DNA of 13,663 bases from Thermoplasmata archaeon (GCA_021159125.1 JAGGSL010000005.1:1-13663), one strand, 5' to 3'. Counted from the stretch's first letter, positions 6,627 to 13,663 are shown. Numbers and translations: made by a program. Notes: generated from the letters alone by a model not told the origin.

Positions 6627-7256
6627 ATGAAAATAAATGAAATATTTTATTCTATACAGGGGGAAGGAAGGAATGCTGGCCTGCCGACAATTTTTGTGCG
6701 TACCACAGGATGCAATTTAAGGTGTTCGTACTGCGATACTACATATGCATATTACGAAGGAGAGGAGATGCACCTGCATGGCATCATAGAAAAAATAAAG
6801 AAATGGAAATGCAAAAGGGTGTGCCTGACAGGAGGAGAACCATTAATTCAGGAAGAAATGCCCGATTTTGTGGATATGCTTATTCGCGACGGCTATGAAA
6901 TAAATATCGAGACGAACGGCTCTATCGATGTTTCCGATATGGCAAAAAGGGACGTTATGATATCTATGGACATGAAGTGCCCCTCCTCAACGATGCATGA
7001 GAGGATGAGATATGAAAACATTTCAGTTCTGAGAAGCAGGGATGAGTTAAAATTTGTTATAGGAGATGAGGAGGACTATGCATATGCGGCAGATATCATC
7101 AAAAAATATAAGCCAATATGCGAGGTTGTTATGCAGCCGATATGGGGAAAAATGGATGGAAGAAAGCTGGCGGGATGGATATTGAGAGATGAAATTGATG
7201 CACGTCTTTCCCTACAAATACATAAAATTTTATGGGGCAACAGAAAGGGCGTATGA
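6627..7256 (+). CDS. queE: 7-carboxy-7-deazaguanine synthase QueE (radical SAM)
   Basis: Radical SAM enzyme that rearranges 6-carboxytetrahydropterin to 7-carboxy-7-deazaguanine. The 209-residue product opens with the family N terminus (MKINEIFYSIQGEG), then the cluster motif Cys29-x3-Cys33-x2-Cys36 (CNLRCSYC) for the [4Fe-4S]/SAM site. TGGEP is near residue 68, IETNGS near residue 97, and the C-terminal LSLQIHKILWG segment is also conserved. ATG 6627 is preferred because it gives this standard N terminus; a GTG at 6621 overlapping the queC stop would add only two residues. It is the last gene of the que operon, so the window encodes all steps from dihydroneopterin triphosphate to preQ0. The GTP cyclohydrolase and the tRNA transglycosylase TgtA are not here. 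Confidence 0.96.
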   Translation: MKINEIFYSIQGEGRNAGLPTIFVRTTGCNLRCSYCDTTYAYYEGEEMHLHGIIEKIKKWKCKRVCLTGGEPLIQEEMPDFVDMLIRDGYEINIETNGSIDVSDMAKRDVMISMDMKCPSSTMHERMRYENISVLRSRDELKFVIGDEEDYAYAADIIKKYKPICEVVMQPIWGKMDGRKLAGWILRDEIDARLSLQIHKILWGNRKGV

Positions 7257-7272
7257 TTTAAAAATCAAAATA

Positions 7273-7281
7273 TTTATATAA
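7273..7281 (+). promoter_or_regulatory. Strong TATA box for the large surface protein
   Basis: TTTATATAA is a near-perfect archaeal TATA box, preceded by an A-rich stretch that could serve as BRE. By the ~25-base rule transcription would start near 7302, leaving a leader of about 95 bases before ATG 7398, far longer than elsewhere in this window. It begins just after the queE stop (7256), so the gene has its own promoter. Confidence 0.7.
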
Positions 7282-7326
7282 AAGGATGACAATTCTATTC
7301 TTAACCCAATTCAAAAGGGGCATAAA

Positions 7327-7371
7327 ATGATAAAAAAAGAGAAAAGGTTAAAAAAGGGGGATGCATTTTAG
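7327..7371 (+). other. Possible 14-codon upstream ORF in the leader of the surface-protein gene
   Basis: Within the predicted leader an ATG opens a short frame encoding MIKKEKRLKKGDAF, with half of its residues Lys or Arg, and closes with TAG. GGGG lies a few bases upstream of the ATG as a weak ribosome site. It ends 26 bases before the main start. It could be chance in A-rich DNA; no conservation can be judged here. Confidence 0.25.
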
Positions 7372-7385
7372 ATGCCAAACCTAAA

Positions 7386-7390
7386 GGAGG
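7386..7390 (+). promoter_or_regulatory. Strong Shine-Dalgarno for the surface protein
   Basis: GGAGG (within AAAGGAGGAAAG) lies seven bases before ATG 7398. It is the strongest ribosome-binding site in the window. It fixes the start and suggests high expression, as expected for a surface-layer type protein. Confidence 0.8.
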
Positions 7391-7397
7391 AAAGAAC

Positions 7398-10300
7398 ATG
7401 TATAAAAAAAGCGTAATTAAAAAAATGGGAAGTATTGTTGTGGTAGCCGCAATGCTGGCAAGTGCCTTCACGGTGATGTCTGTGGGGAATGCAGCAGGCG
7501 CATCATCTGCCAATGTGGCTATCAATGAGATAATGTATAATCCTGCATCTGGCAATGAATGGGTTGAACTCTTCAATTCAGGAGACAGCACAGTGAATCT
7601 TACAGGATGGGTTATAAAAGATGCTGCAAACAACACATTCGGCGACCTGACAAATGTGGAAATACCACCGGGCGAGTATGTTGTTGTAGAGGAAACAGGT
7701 GCAGTATTGAACAATGATAATGACGAGGTTCATCTTTTCGATGATTCAATGACAGAGGTCGATAACGCCACATATGACGATTCAATGGGAGCAGATGGCA
7801 ACGGCAAGACACTGGAGTATAATCCTGTGACAGATACCTGGGAAGAAAGCCTTGTCGACGGCGGCACCCCTGGGCACAGGAACAGTGTTCTCTGGCCAGT
7901 GGTGACTGTTGATTATCCTGCAGGTGGAGAAGTTATTGGGGGTATAATTCCGGTACAGTGGACCGCAACAAGTCCAGAAGGTCTGGACCTCACTATAAAA
8001 ATAGAGTATAAGAATGAGACAGGTACCAGCTGGACACTCATTGCAGATAATGAGGAAAATGACGGAACGTACAACTGGGATGTAACAGCCCTCTCAGCAA
8101 ATGAGCGCTATATGGTCAAAGTAACAGCGACTGATACAATGGGCGATTCTGGCTCTGATGTATCTGCTCTATTCAATATCACCCCGCTTACTGTAATGCC
8201 AAAAACTGCATCTTATAATGAAGTTACAGATGTCCACGTGGACGGCACCAGCGGCACAGTTACATTGTACTATCCAAATGGAACCATCTATGCACAGCAG
8301 GATGGCTCGCCTGGAGATGTTTACTTCTTCAGCACCACCTTTGATAAAACAGGATTATGGTATGTTGAGGATACAGAGAAAGGCAGAGCATACATATGGG
8401 TGAAACCAATAGAGCTCAATGTCACTGCCTCCCCAACAGAAGTGAATTTTGCAAGGAGTGGAACAGAGAGTTATGTGGAAGTTAGTGGAACAGTAACAAA
8501 CCCTGACGGAAGCGCAGCAGCAGATGCAGTTGTGGAGATATGGGCACCTGGAGTGACACCATCGTCAGCAGGAACGCCTCTCAAAACCACCACTGCCAAT
8601 GCAACAGGACATTTTGCATTTACGGATAAATTGAGAGTAAGCCTGTATGGCGCCGGAATTTACAACATTACTGCAAGGAAGGGAGCCATAGGAAATGCAG
8701 ATGCTTTTGGATACACTGCCCTTACAGTGAATGCAATCAGTGCAAATGTCTCCTTATATACAATAGAAGGGGTATCTGGCGGCTTTTCTACAGGACAGGT
8801 TGTATTCGAAGTGACATACCCTGAGGGAGATGCACTTTTGGCAGGTAACAAATACAACGTTTCTGTATTTAAAGGAGATAAACTATATGCATGGAAAAAT
8901 ACATCTGATGGATCATCTGGAGGAAATATTACCTTTACCACATACGGCAAATACCTTAATATGACGGCCGTGGACATATGGGAAGTAGGAGATTATACAC
9001 TCAAAGTGAAAGCAGATTACTCCGGCAGCAATGATTGGGAATACACAGGCGAGGGAACCTTTACAATACCTTCACCAGACCCGGTCAATGTATTTGTAAC
9101 TCCTTCAAAAATAAATGTGCTTGAACCCTCAGCAAATGCGCAGGTAATAACCGTGCAGGTTCTTGGAAAAACAAGATATACATATGGAGACCCGACCAAC
9201 CTTAGCATCGGAGCAGGCAATAAGAATATCACGGAGCGCATTAAGATAGAAGGAGATGTGCTTTATTCGCCTCCAGCAGATGCATATGTGTATGTGGGCG
9301 AAGGAAAGTGGAATATCACAATATTCCCTGCGAAAGGCGACGGAACGATATATATCAATGTTTCATGGCCTGGAAATGATACAGTGGGCAAAACAATCAC
9401 CGTTGAGAAAGGTGGCTCAGCATCTGTCACCCCGGCATCAATTATTGTTGACCAATCAGCAAACATATCTGTTGTTGTAAAGGACCAGTATGGCAATCCT
9501 GTCAACAATGCAAATGTAACACTTGTTTATGAAACAGGAACATACGGAACAGGAGCGCAAGTGACAAATGGAAGCATCCTGGGAGATGGCTCACCTGGCA
9601 AGGGTTCACAGGGTAAATATGACTTCACTGCAATCACATCAACAGAGGCAAATACCAACATAATCGTAATCGCCAAATTCACCTCAGGCGGGGAGATGGT
9701 CTATGGTTATGCAGTGATACGCTCAGAAGCGGCGCATGATCTTGCAGTTACAGTTTCGCCGGCAGCAGTCCTGCTCGGAGAGAAAACCAAATTTGACATC
9801 AATATTACAAGGGATGGAAAAGCATATGGAACCGATCTGGAAGTTTACATAATGAATGCAACCCAACTCCAGAAATTCCATGAGGACTATAACGAGCTTA
9901 CAGGCATGGTACCAGCAACAAAAGTAAGTGAAGGAAACTACACCTACTCTAACTATTTCACTGAAGAAGGAACATATTACATTTACATACGTACACCTAA
10001 TGAGAAACACGACAACCTCAATGGCGAGGTAACTTTTGAAGTTACGAAAGCAACTGTGACAGTGAGTCCATCAATGCTTGTAAAGAATGTTGACAAGAAT
10101 ATGACTCTTGTGTTTACTGTTGAATGGAATGGAGCTCCAGTAAACGGAACATTAAAGGTTAAGGGAATAAAGGAAATTGCGAGCTATGAGGCATACGCTG
10201 ATGGAGAGGAAATCGAAGTACCAATAGTCAACGGTGAAGGAAATATAACAAATGTGACAGCTGTCAGGATAGGAAACGTAACCTTTGAATTCAAACCAGC

Positions 10301-10928
10301 CGCAGACGGAAGTGAATATGCAGATGCAGATGGCGAACTTAAAGTCGTGGTGCCCACAATAAGCGTTGAGCCAGATAAAATATTCCTTGCAGAAGAAAAC
10401 CTTATAACACTAACTGTAAAACACCCACTGACAGGACAACCATGCCCAGGTCTCGAAGTATCAGGAGACTTCCCATCCGGCCATATGGTACTTGGAAAGA
10501 CAGATGCAAACGGGAAGGTCATGATTGGCATAGTGCCCTCAATAACGGGAACAATTAAACTTTATGTCGAGGGTGATGTGGCAGGAGAGATAAACATAGT
10601 TCTTGGCTTGAAGATACTGGTCTCGTCTGAAATAGAAAAGGGCAAGGAGATAACAATCACAGTCACAACACGCGGTGGAAAGGCAGTCGAAGGGGCAACC
10701 GTGAAATTCGGAGGAGAAACAGTGGGTACAACTGATTCGAACGGAGAAGTGAAATACAAGCCAGCCGATACAGGAGATTTCACGATAACAGCTGAGAAGA
10801 GCAACTACGAGAAAGCAACCAAGGACGTTACTGTCAAAGAAGGACCAAGCACTCCCGGATTTGAGATGATCGGAGTGATACTCGGAGCACTGGCAGCAAT
10901 ACTGCTCATAAGGAGAAGAAGGAAATAA
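7398..10928 (+). CDS. Large surface protein: LTD domain, beta-sandwich repeats, PGF-CTERM tail
   Basis: The 1176-residue product is predicted to be exported and anchored at the cell surface. It has a basic N terminus and hydrophobic signal peptide (residues 1-34, likely cleaved after an Ala-rich end). A lamin-tail (LTD) domain follows at about 40-160 (INEIMYNPASGNEWVELFN, LTGWVIKD). An Ig/fibronectin-like domain lies at about 167-260. A series of modules of about 80-115 residues then begins with a V-x-V-x-P strand near 340, 563, 676, 782, 887 and 988; the 676 module (VVVKDQYGNPVNNANVTLVYE) resembles invasin/Big-1 domains. The final module starts near 1070. The C terminus has TPGFE at 1152-1156, a hydrophobic helix and a basic end (RRRRK), the archaeosortase PGF-CTERM layout. 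Asn-x-Ser/Thr sites are frequent. Cys1016 is the only cysteine I found. S-layer or adhesin role is inferred, not shown. Confidence 0.88.
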   Translation: MYKKSVIKKMGSIVVVAAMLASAFTVMSVGNAAGASSANVAINEIMYNPASGNEWVELFNSGDSTVNLTGWVIKDAANNTFGDLTNVEIPPGEYVVVEETGAVLNNDNDEVHLFDDSMTEVDNATYDDSMGADGNGKTLEYNPVTDTWEESLVDGGTPGHRNSVLWPVVTVDYPAGGEVIGGIIPVQWTATSPEGLDLTIKIEYKNETGTSWTLIADNEENDGTYNWDVTALSANERYMVKVTATDTMGDSGSDVSALFNITPLTVMPKTASYNEVTDVHVDGTSGTVTLYYPNGTIYAQQDGSPGDVYFFSTTFDKTGLWYVEDTEKGRAYIWVKPIELNVTASPTEVNFARSGTESYVEVSGTVTNPDGSAAADAVVEIWAPGVTPSSAGTPLKTTTANATGHFAFTDKLRVSLYGAGIYNITARKGAIGNADAFGYTALTVNAISANVSLYTIEGVSGGFSTGQVVFEVTYPEGDALLAGNKYNVSVFKGDKLYAWKNTSDGSSGGNITFTTYGKYLNMTAVDIWEVGDYTLKVKADYSGSNDWEYTGEGTFTIPSPDPVNVFVTPSKINVLEPSANAQVITVQVLGKTRYTYGDPTNLSIGAGNKNITERIKIEGDVLYSPPADAYVYVGEGKWNITIFPAKGDGTIYINVSWPGNDTVGKTITVEKGGSASVTPASIIVDQSANISVVVKDQYGNPVNNANVTLVYETGTYGTGAQVTNGSILGDGSPGKGSQGKYDFTAITSTEANTNIIVIAKFTSGGEMVYGYAVIRSEAAHDLAVTVSPAAVLLGEKTKFDINITRDGKAYGTDLEVYIMNATQLQKFHEDYNELTGMVPATKVSEGNYTYSNYFTEEGTYYIYIRTPNEKHDNLNGEVTFEVTKATVTVSPSMLVKNVDKNMTLVFTVEWNGAPVNGTLKVKGIKEIASYEAYADGEEIEVPIVNGEGNITNVTAVRIGNVTFEFKPAADGSEYADADGELKVVVPTISVEPDKIFLAEENLITLTVKHPLTGQPCPGLEVSGDFPSGHMVLGKTDANGKVMIGIVPSITGTIKLYVEGDVAGEINIVLGLKILVSSEIEKGKEITITVTTRGGKAVEGATVKFGGETVGTTDSNGEVKYKPADTGDFTITAEKSNYEKATKDVTVKEGPSTPGFEMIGVILGALAAILLIRRRRK

Positions 10929-10941
10929 TCCTTTCTCCCTC

Positions 10942-10946
10942 TTTTT
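10942..10946 (+). terminator. T-tract after the surface-protein gene
   Basis: A pyrimidine-rich stretch with five consecutive T lies just after the stop at 10928, within TCTCCCTCTTTTTCC. It is a plausible intrinsic archaeal terminator for the large gene, placed before the TATA-like element of the next gene. Confidence 0.45.
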
Positions 10947-10952
10947 CCAAAA

Positions 10953-10979
10953 TATTTTAATACATTCTTTTCTTTTAAG
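10953..10979 (+). promoter_or_regulatory. TATA-like elements upstream of the Hsp20 gene
   Basis: TATTTTAAT begins at about 10953, roughly 40 bases before ATG 10996, and a second A/T stretch (TTTTAAG) lies near 10972-10978, roughly 21 bases before it. The first would give a leader of about 15 bases and the second a leaderless message. I cannot choose between them. Confidence 0.4.
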
Positions 10980-10995
10980 TTTGTTCTGGTGCAAA

Positions 10996-11496
10996 ATGTT
11001 TAGAAACAAGGATAAAAAAAAGAAGGATTTTGATGAGTTTATAGAAGATGAAGAATTTGAAAAGATACTGCGCGAGATGGAGAAGATAGTCGGGGATGCC
11101 TTCAATACAGCCCTCGACAGATGGGAGTCTGAAAAGTCGTCTGCCAAGAGATTTTCGATAAAAATGAATTCTGACGGAAAGGTAAAGTTAGATGAAATCA
11201 ATAACGCCCTTTCAGAATCAGACGAGTATTATGGAGGCAGATCCGCAGATGTGATTGAAAATAAGGATTCGGTCTCTGTAACTATTGAAGTTCCTGATGC
11301 AAACAAAGAGGATATAGTTATTGAAGTATCTGATGATGAAATTGAGGTACAGGATAATGTATACAACAGAAGAATTAAGTTACCTTCAGAGGTGAAACCC
11401 GAAACAACCAAAGCAACATACAAAAATGGCGTGCTCGATGTCGAGATAAAGAAAAAGGTTATAGGAAAGGAAGGTTACAGCATCAGCATAGATTAG
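10996..11496 (+). CDS. Small heat-shock protein, Hsp20/alpha-crystallin family
   Basis: ATP-independent holdase chaperone of the cytoplasm. The 166-residue product has a highly charged N-terminal arm of about 80 residues, mostly Lys, Asp and Glu (starting MFRNKDKKKK). An alpha-crystallin domain follows at about residues 82-157 (VSVTIEVPDANKEDIVIEV, IKLPSEV), including the family's Gly-Val-Leu strand (NGVLDVEIKKK). The extreme C terminus has an Ile-x-Ile motif (SISID), used for oligomer contacts. A TTG at 10981 would add five residues, but ATG 10996 is the natural start. The N-terminal arm is poor in aromatic and hydrophobic residues compared with classical sHSPs, so substrate choice may differ. 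It is convergent with trpS across 9 bases. Confidence 0.87.
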   Translation: MFRNKDKKKKDFDEFIEDEEFEKILREMEKIVGDAFNTALDRWESEKSSAKRFSIKMNSDGKVKLDEINNALSESDEYYGGRSADVIENKDSVSVTIEVPDANKEDIVIEVSDDEIEVQDNVYNRRIKLPSEVKPETTKATYKNGVLDVEIKKKVIGKEGYSISID

Positions 11497-11505
11497 TTCT
11501 GCCGA

Positions 11506-12816
11506 TTATAAATCAATATATTCATTCACCCTGTCTTTTGCGCTCTCCCTTTTTTCGCCAAGTTGTCTTAAGAAAGATTGCATTAACTCTACCGCACGTT
11601 TTTTGCAGGTGCCACACATCTGTTCTCCAGATTTACATTTTTCATATATTTCATCCAGCTCTTTGTCATCTTCCATCAGATGATACAAAAACAATTCATA
11701 GACAACACATTCTTCCGGTTTGCCCCCATACTTCCTCTGCTCTTCAAGAGATACAGCACCCCCTGTTTTCGCTGACATTATTTTCTTCTTTGCTTCTTCA
11801 GGCGTATCTGTAAGGAAAATAGCAGACTCTGGCTTGCTGGAGGACATCTTGCCACCTGTTATGCCAGTCATAAACCTATGATAGGTTGATGAGGGAGCAA
11901 CGAAACCGTACGAACCCTCTTCCTGCTCCCTGCTTGCAAGCTCAATATCTATTTTGTCTATCTCATCTTTACTTGCACCATCCAAATAAATTGCCTTATA
12001 GCTGTCCATTCTTTTCATGCCGAAGTTGAATTTACCTGCAACTTCCTCAGCGATATCAAGCAGCCTGCTAACATTCTCATCCGTCTTAACAAATATACCT
12101 ACTCGGCCATCTTTTGCCACAGCCACATTAAAAAGGCGGTGAGCATTTGCAATGTCCCTGCTAAATCTTATATGTGGATCCTGGTCGACGCCCACAGGAA
12201 CAAGCGTAGGACGCGCTCCGCCGTATTTCTCCATCTGCACATGGAGTATGTCCCCGCATTGTATGAGAGGTGAGAGAACATGAGCCATGTTCGTGGATCC
12301 GTTGAATCCGTATATGGCAGTTACTTCAGACCAGTTTGTTTTTTTGCCGAGAAGGTACCCGAGGTCTTTCACATCGGAGTTTTTTGATTGAAAGTATATG
12401 GTGCAGGGCTTCAAGCCAAGAGCGATGTAATTTGTTATGTACTCCTCAATCGCCAGTTTTTTTGCTTCTTCCAATGAGTAGCCGCGGGTAGCATATGCCT
12501 CTATATCTGCAACTGCAATGAAGATATCTGCACCCACACTCTGGTAATATATAATCTGGTCTATGACCATTTTATGGCCAAGGTGCATCCTGCCAGAAGG
12601 CATAAGCCCTGTTAGCAATGCCCATGGCCTTTTTTCTTCTATCGCACTTTTTATGCGGTCAAAATCCCTATGCCCAAAAATTATTCCCCGACGGAATAGA
12701 TGCGGCACATTAGGTAAACTTCCCCACTCATTTATGCCAAATTCCTTTATGCCAAATTTTTCTCTCAAACGGCTGTAGTTTTCATATTGCGCAGAACTCC
12801 ATGGGTCAATCCTCAT
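11506..12816 (-). CDS. trpS: Tryptophanyl-tRNA synthetase
   Basis: Charges tRNA-Trp with tryptophan, using ATP, in the cytoplasm. The 436-residue product is the archaeal/eukaryotic type, with the extra N-terminal segment containing DPWSS (residues 4-8) and an ENYSRLREKFGI stretch. The class I signatures are PSGRMHLGH (residues 73-81) and KMSSS (residues 323-327). VPVGVDQDPHIRFSRDIA and the GFVAPSSTYHRFMTG segment match TrpRS rather than TyrRS. The C-terminal part contains CKSGEQMCGTCKK, a Cys cluster seen in this family. ATG 12816 gives the expected N terminus. A TATA-like box lies about 29 bases upstream, so the message is probably leaderless or nearly so. The neighbouring genes are unrelated. 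Confidence 0.96.
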   Translation of the reverse strand: MRIDPWSSAQYENYSRLREKFGIKEFGINEWGSLPNVPHLFRRGIIFGHRDFDRIKSAIEEKRPWALLTGLMPSGRMHLGHKMVIDQIIYYQSVGADIFIAVADIEAYATRGYSLEEAKKLAIEEYITNYIALGLKPCTIYFQSKNSDVKDLGYLLGKKTNWSEVTAIYGFNGSTNMAHVLSPLIQCGDILHVQMEKYGGARPTLVPVGVDQDPHIRFSRDIANAHRLFNVAVAKDGRVGIFVKTDENVSRLLDIAEEVAGKFNFGMKRMDSYKAIYLDGASKDEIDKIDIELASREQEEGSYGFVAPSSTYHRFMTGITGGKMSSSKPESAIFLTDTPEEAKKKIMSAKTGGAVSLEEQRKYGGKPEECVVYELFLYHLMEDDKELDEIYEKCKSGEQMCGTCKKRAVELMQSFLRQLGEKRESAKDRVNEYIDL

Positions 12817-12836
12817 CCTGCGTTTATCGGGAAAGC

Positions 12837-12850
12837 GTATTTGTATTTTT
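12837..12850 (-). promoter_or_regulatory. TATA-like box for trpS
   Basis: The minus strand reads AAAAATACAAATAC, centred about 29 bases before the trpS ATG at 12816. It predicts a message with almost no leader. It lies in the 90-base divergent gap shared with the small exported protein gene. Confidence 0.5.
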
Positions 12851-12869
12851 TGAGTGATTGCCGGAAAAG

Positions 12870-12900
12870 CTTATTAAGTATGGCATCAATAAAGAGAAGG
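12870..12900 (+). promoter_or_regulatory. TATA-like box and Shine-Dalgarno for the small PGF-CTERM protein
   Basis: CTTATTAAGT (12870-12879), preceded by purine-rich GGAAAAG as a possible BRE, lies about 30 bases before ATG 12907. GAGAAGG at 12894-12900, six bases before the ATG, resembles a Shine-Dalgarno. If transcription began 25 bases after the box, the site would be near the 5' end of the mRNA, so the exact start is uncertain. Confidence 0.45.
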
Positions 12901-12906
12901 TAAAAA

Positions 12907-13560
12907 ATGTATAAAAGAAGTATATTTATTTTAGGTGCTGTTGTAACTGCAGTATTTTTATCTGCAGGGTTTGCATCAGCAGCAGAAACAATAACAGATG
13001 ACAACGGTGATGTATGGCACTGGACATGGAACGCAAATGCAGGAACCCACACGTGGGCGCACTCTGTATCAAGTGAGCCAGATATAGATATAAAGGAGAT
13101 CTCATACAGTGTAGAGGGGCAACAGGTATTACTGAAAATGAAGGTTGCAGGAGATATCCAGGGTCCCAACAATCTGTATTATGTGGCTTACAACACAACC
13201 GATGCAGCATATTACATGACATACGGCAATGGAAGTGGAATGTGCATGGGATTCCTGGAGAATGGTACAGGATTTTCATATGGGAACACCACTGTATCTG
13301 GGGATACACTTATAGGAACGACAGATCTGCTCGGAACAGGAACCGGGACAGCATCTGGCTTTTACGGCTATGCATATAAATACAGCCATTTTGGAGATAC
13401 TAGCGGGGAATGGTGGGGAGACTGGGCGCCCCAGGAGCAATCACCATGGTACGGCTCTGAAAATTCGGACAACGGAGGCAATAGCGGCGGTACTCCCGGT
13501 TTTGAGTTAGTATTGCTGGTGGGGGCAATAGCGTTGATTGCAATATTAAAGAAAAATTAA
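12907..13560 (+). CDS. Small exported PGF-CTERM protein, Trp/His-rich
   Basis: The 217-residue product has a signal peptide at about residues 1-25 (ending FASAAE). The mature N terminus is rich in Trp and His (DVWHWTWNANAGTHTWAHSV, about residues 34-53). A beta-rich domain follows: EPDIDIKEISYSVEGQQVLL and YYVAYNTTDAAYYMTYG look like a DOMON/CBM9-type sandwich, which is only a suggestion from strand pattern. Several Asn-x-Ser/Thr sites, a Gly/Thr-rich stretch and a Gly/Ser/Asn linker precede the tail. The tail has TPGFE, then a hydrophobic helix and KKN, the PGF-CTERM layout for archaeosortase processing. The TPGFE box is identical to that of the large surface protein, so the same enzyme probably handles both. 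Function unknown. Confidence 0.8.
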   Translation: MYKRSIFILGAVVTAVFLSAGFASAAETITDDNGDVWHWTWNANAGTHTWAHSVSSEPDIDIKEISYSVEGQQVLLKMKVAGDIQGPNNLYYVAYNTTDAAYYMTYGNGSGMCMGFLENGTGFSYGNTTVSGDTLIGTTDLLGTGTGTASGFYGYAYKYSHFGDTSGEWWGDWAPQEQSPWYGSENSDNGGNSGGTPGFELVLLVGAIALIAILKKN

Positions 13561-13580
13561 CGAAAATATCCCTTCATCCT

Positions 13581-13595
13581 TTTATTTATTATTTT
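13581..13595 (+). terminator. T-rich terminator region between the last CDS and the tRNA
   Basis: TTTATTTATTATTTTT follows the stop at 13560 by about 20 bases, a good archaeal T-rich terminator for the plus-strand gene. Confidence 0.5.
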
Positions 13596-13598
13596 TGG

Positions 13599-13630
13599 AT
13601 ATGGCAAATAAAATCACATTTCAGCCATAT
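13599..13630. repeat. Inverted repeat downstream of the tRNA and the last CDS
   Basis: ATATGGC (13599-13605) is matched by GCCATAT (13624-13630) with 18 bases between. Inner AAAT and ATTT can extend the stem with a two-base bulge. It starts 11 bases beyond the tRNA 3' end. It may form a hairpin in the tRNA trailer or act in termination; it could also be chance. Confidence 0.4.
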
Positions 13631-13640
13631 TGAAATAGAA

Positions 13641-13663
13641 TGTCGGGGGCGGGGTTTGAACCC
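13641..13663 (-). tRNA. tRNA gene, 3' part only (T arm and acceptor 3' strand)
   Basis: On the minus strand, from the window edge, GGGTTCAAACCC gives a T-stem and loop with the invariant TTCAA pattern. The seven-base acceptor strand CCCCGAC and discriminator A follow, predicting a 5' acceptor strand of GTCGGGG. CCA is not encoded, which is common in archaea. The anticodon lies beyond the window, so the identity cannot be read. Confidence 0.8.

Noticed and set aside
7398..10928. A frameshift or fusion in the large surface-protein gene
   Set aside because: The frame is continuous from signal peptide to sorting tail, with even composition and module pattern throughout.
10539..11201. A 220-codon minus-strand frame spanning the end of the surface-protein gene and the Hsp20 start
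   Set aside because: It crosses two well-supported plus-strand genes and an intergenic promoter, and its translation is Ser/Phe/Cys-rich without any family-like pattern.
12813..13309. Minus-strand frames opposite the small PGF-CTERM gene
   Set aside because: They overlap a gene with a signal peptide, ribosome site and sorting tail, and their translations show no domain pattern.
1..13663. CRISPR array, insertion sequence, prophage or integration into the tRNA
   Set aside because: No regularly spaced direct repeats, transposase or integrase motifs, or duplicated tRNA 3' end were found within the window.

Overview
The window looks like euryarchaeal chromosomal DNA, most likely from a Thermoplasmatota-like lineage (the lineage is a weak inference). 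The evidence for an archaeon is a Nob1 PIN/zinc-ribbon endonuclease, an archaeal/eukaryotic-type TrpRS, the preQ0 genes queD-queC-queE, two exported proteins with PGF-CTERM-type tails, and TATA-box promoters 25-28 bases from several start codons. No transposase, integrase, CRISPR array or phage gene was found. The genes are dense and the reading frames are intact.

Layout. At the left edge is the 5' part of an MFS transporter gene (minus strand, cut by the window). Divergent from it is an unrecognised exported membrane protein, followed by purC (SAICAR synthase, purine synthesis). Then comes a compact minus-strand cluster, read right to left: nob1, hypC, hypA, hypD, a small winged-helix protein, and an unlisted 50-codon ORF. 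The last five are joined by 8-20 base overlaps. A 37-base divergent promoter region separates nob1 from queD-queC-queE, a tight plus-strand operon for preQ0, the precursor of archaeosine in tRNA.

The right half is dominated by a 1176-residue surface protein. It has a signal peptide, a lamin-tail-like (LTD) N-terminal domain, a chain of beta-sandwich modules and a PGF-CTERM tail. Its mRNA leader is unusually long, with a strong TATA box, a 14-codon upstream ORF and a near-perfect Shine-Dalgarno. After it come a small heat-shock protein (Hsp20) and, convergent with only 9 bases between stop codons, trpS. The last protein gene is a second, small exported PGF-CTERM protein rich in Trp and His near its N terminus. 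The window ends inside the 3' part of a minus-strand tRNA gene.

How the genes relate. HypC, HypA and HypD point to assembly of a [NiFe] hydrogenase made elsewhere in the genome, since HypB, HypE, HypF and the hydrogenase itself are not here. Nob1, the preQ0 genes, TrpRS and the tRNA all belong to the translation apparatus. The two PGF-CTERM proteins are predicted substrates of an archaeosortase and probably sit on the cell surface. I see no convincing evidence of a wholly new multi-gene system. The best leads are the overlooked small ORF at the end of the hyp cluster, the architecture and leader of the LTD surface protein, and the small Trp/His-rich PGF-CTERM protein.
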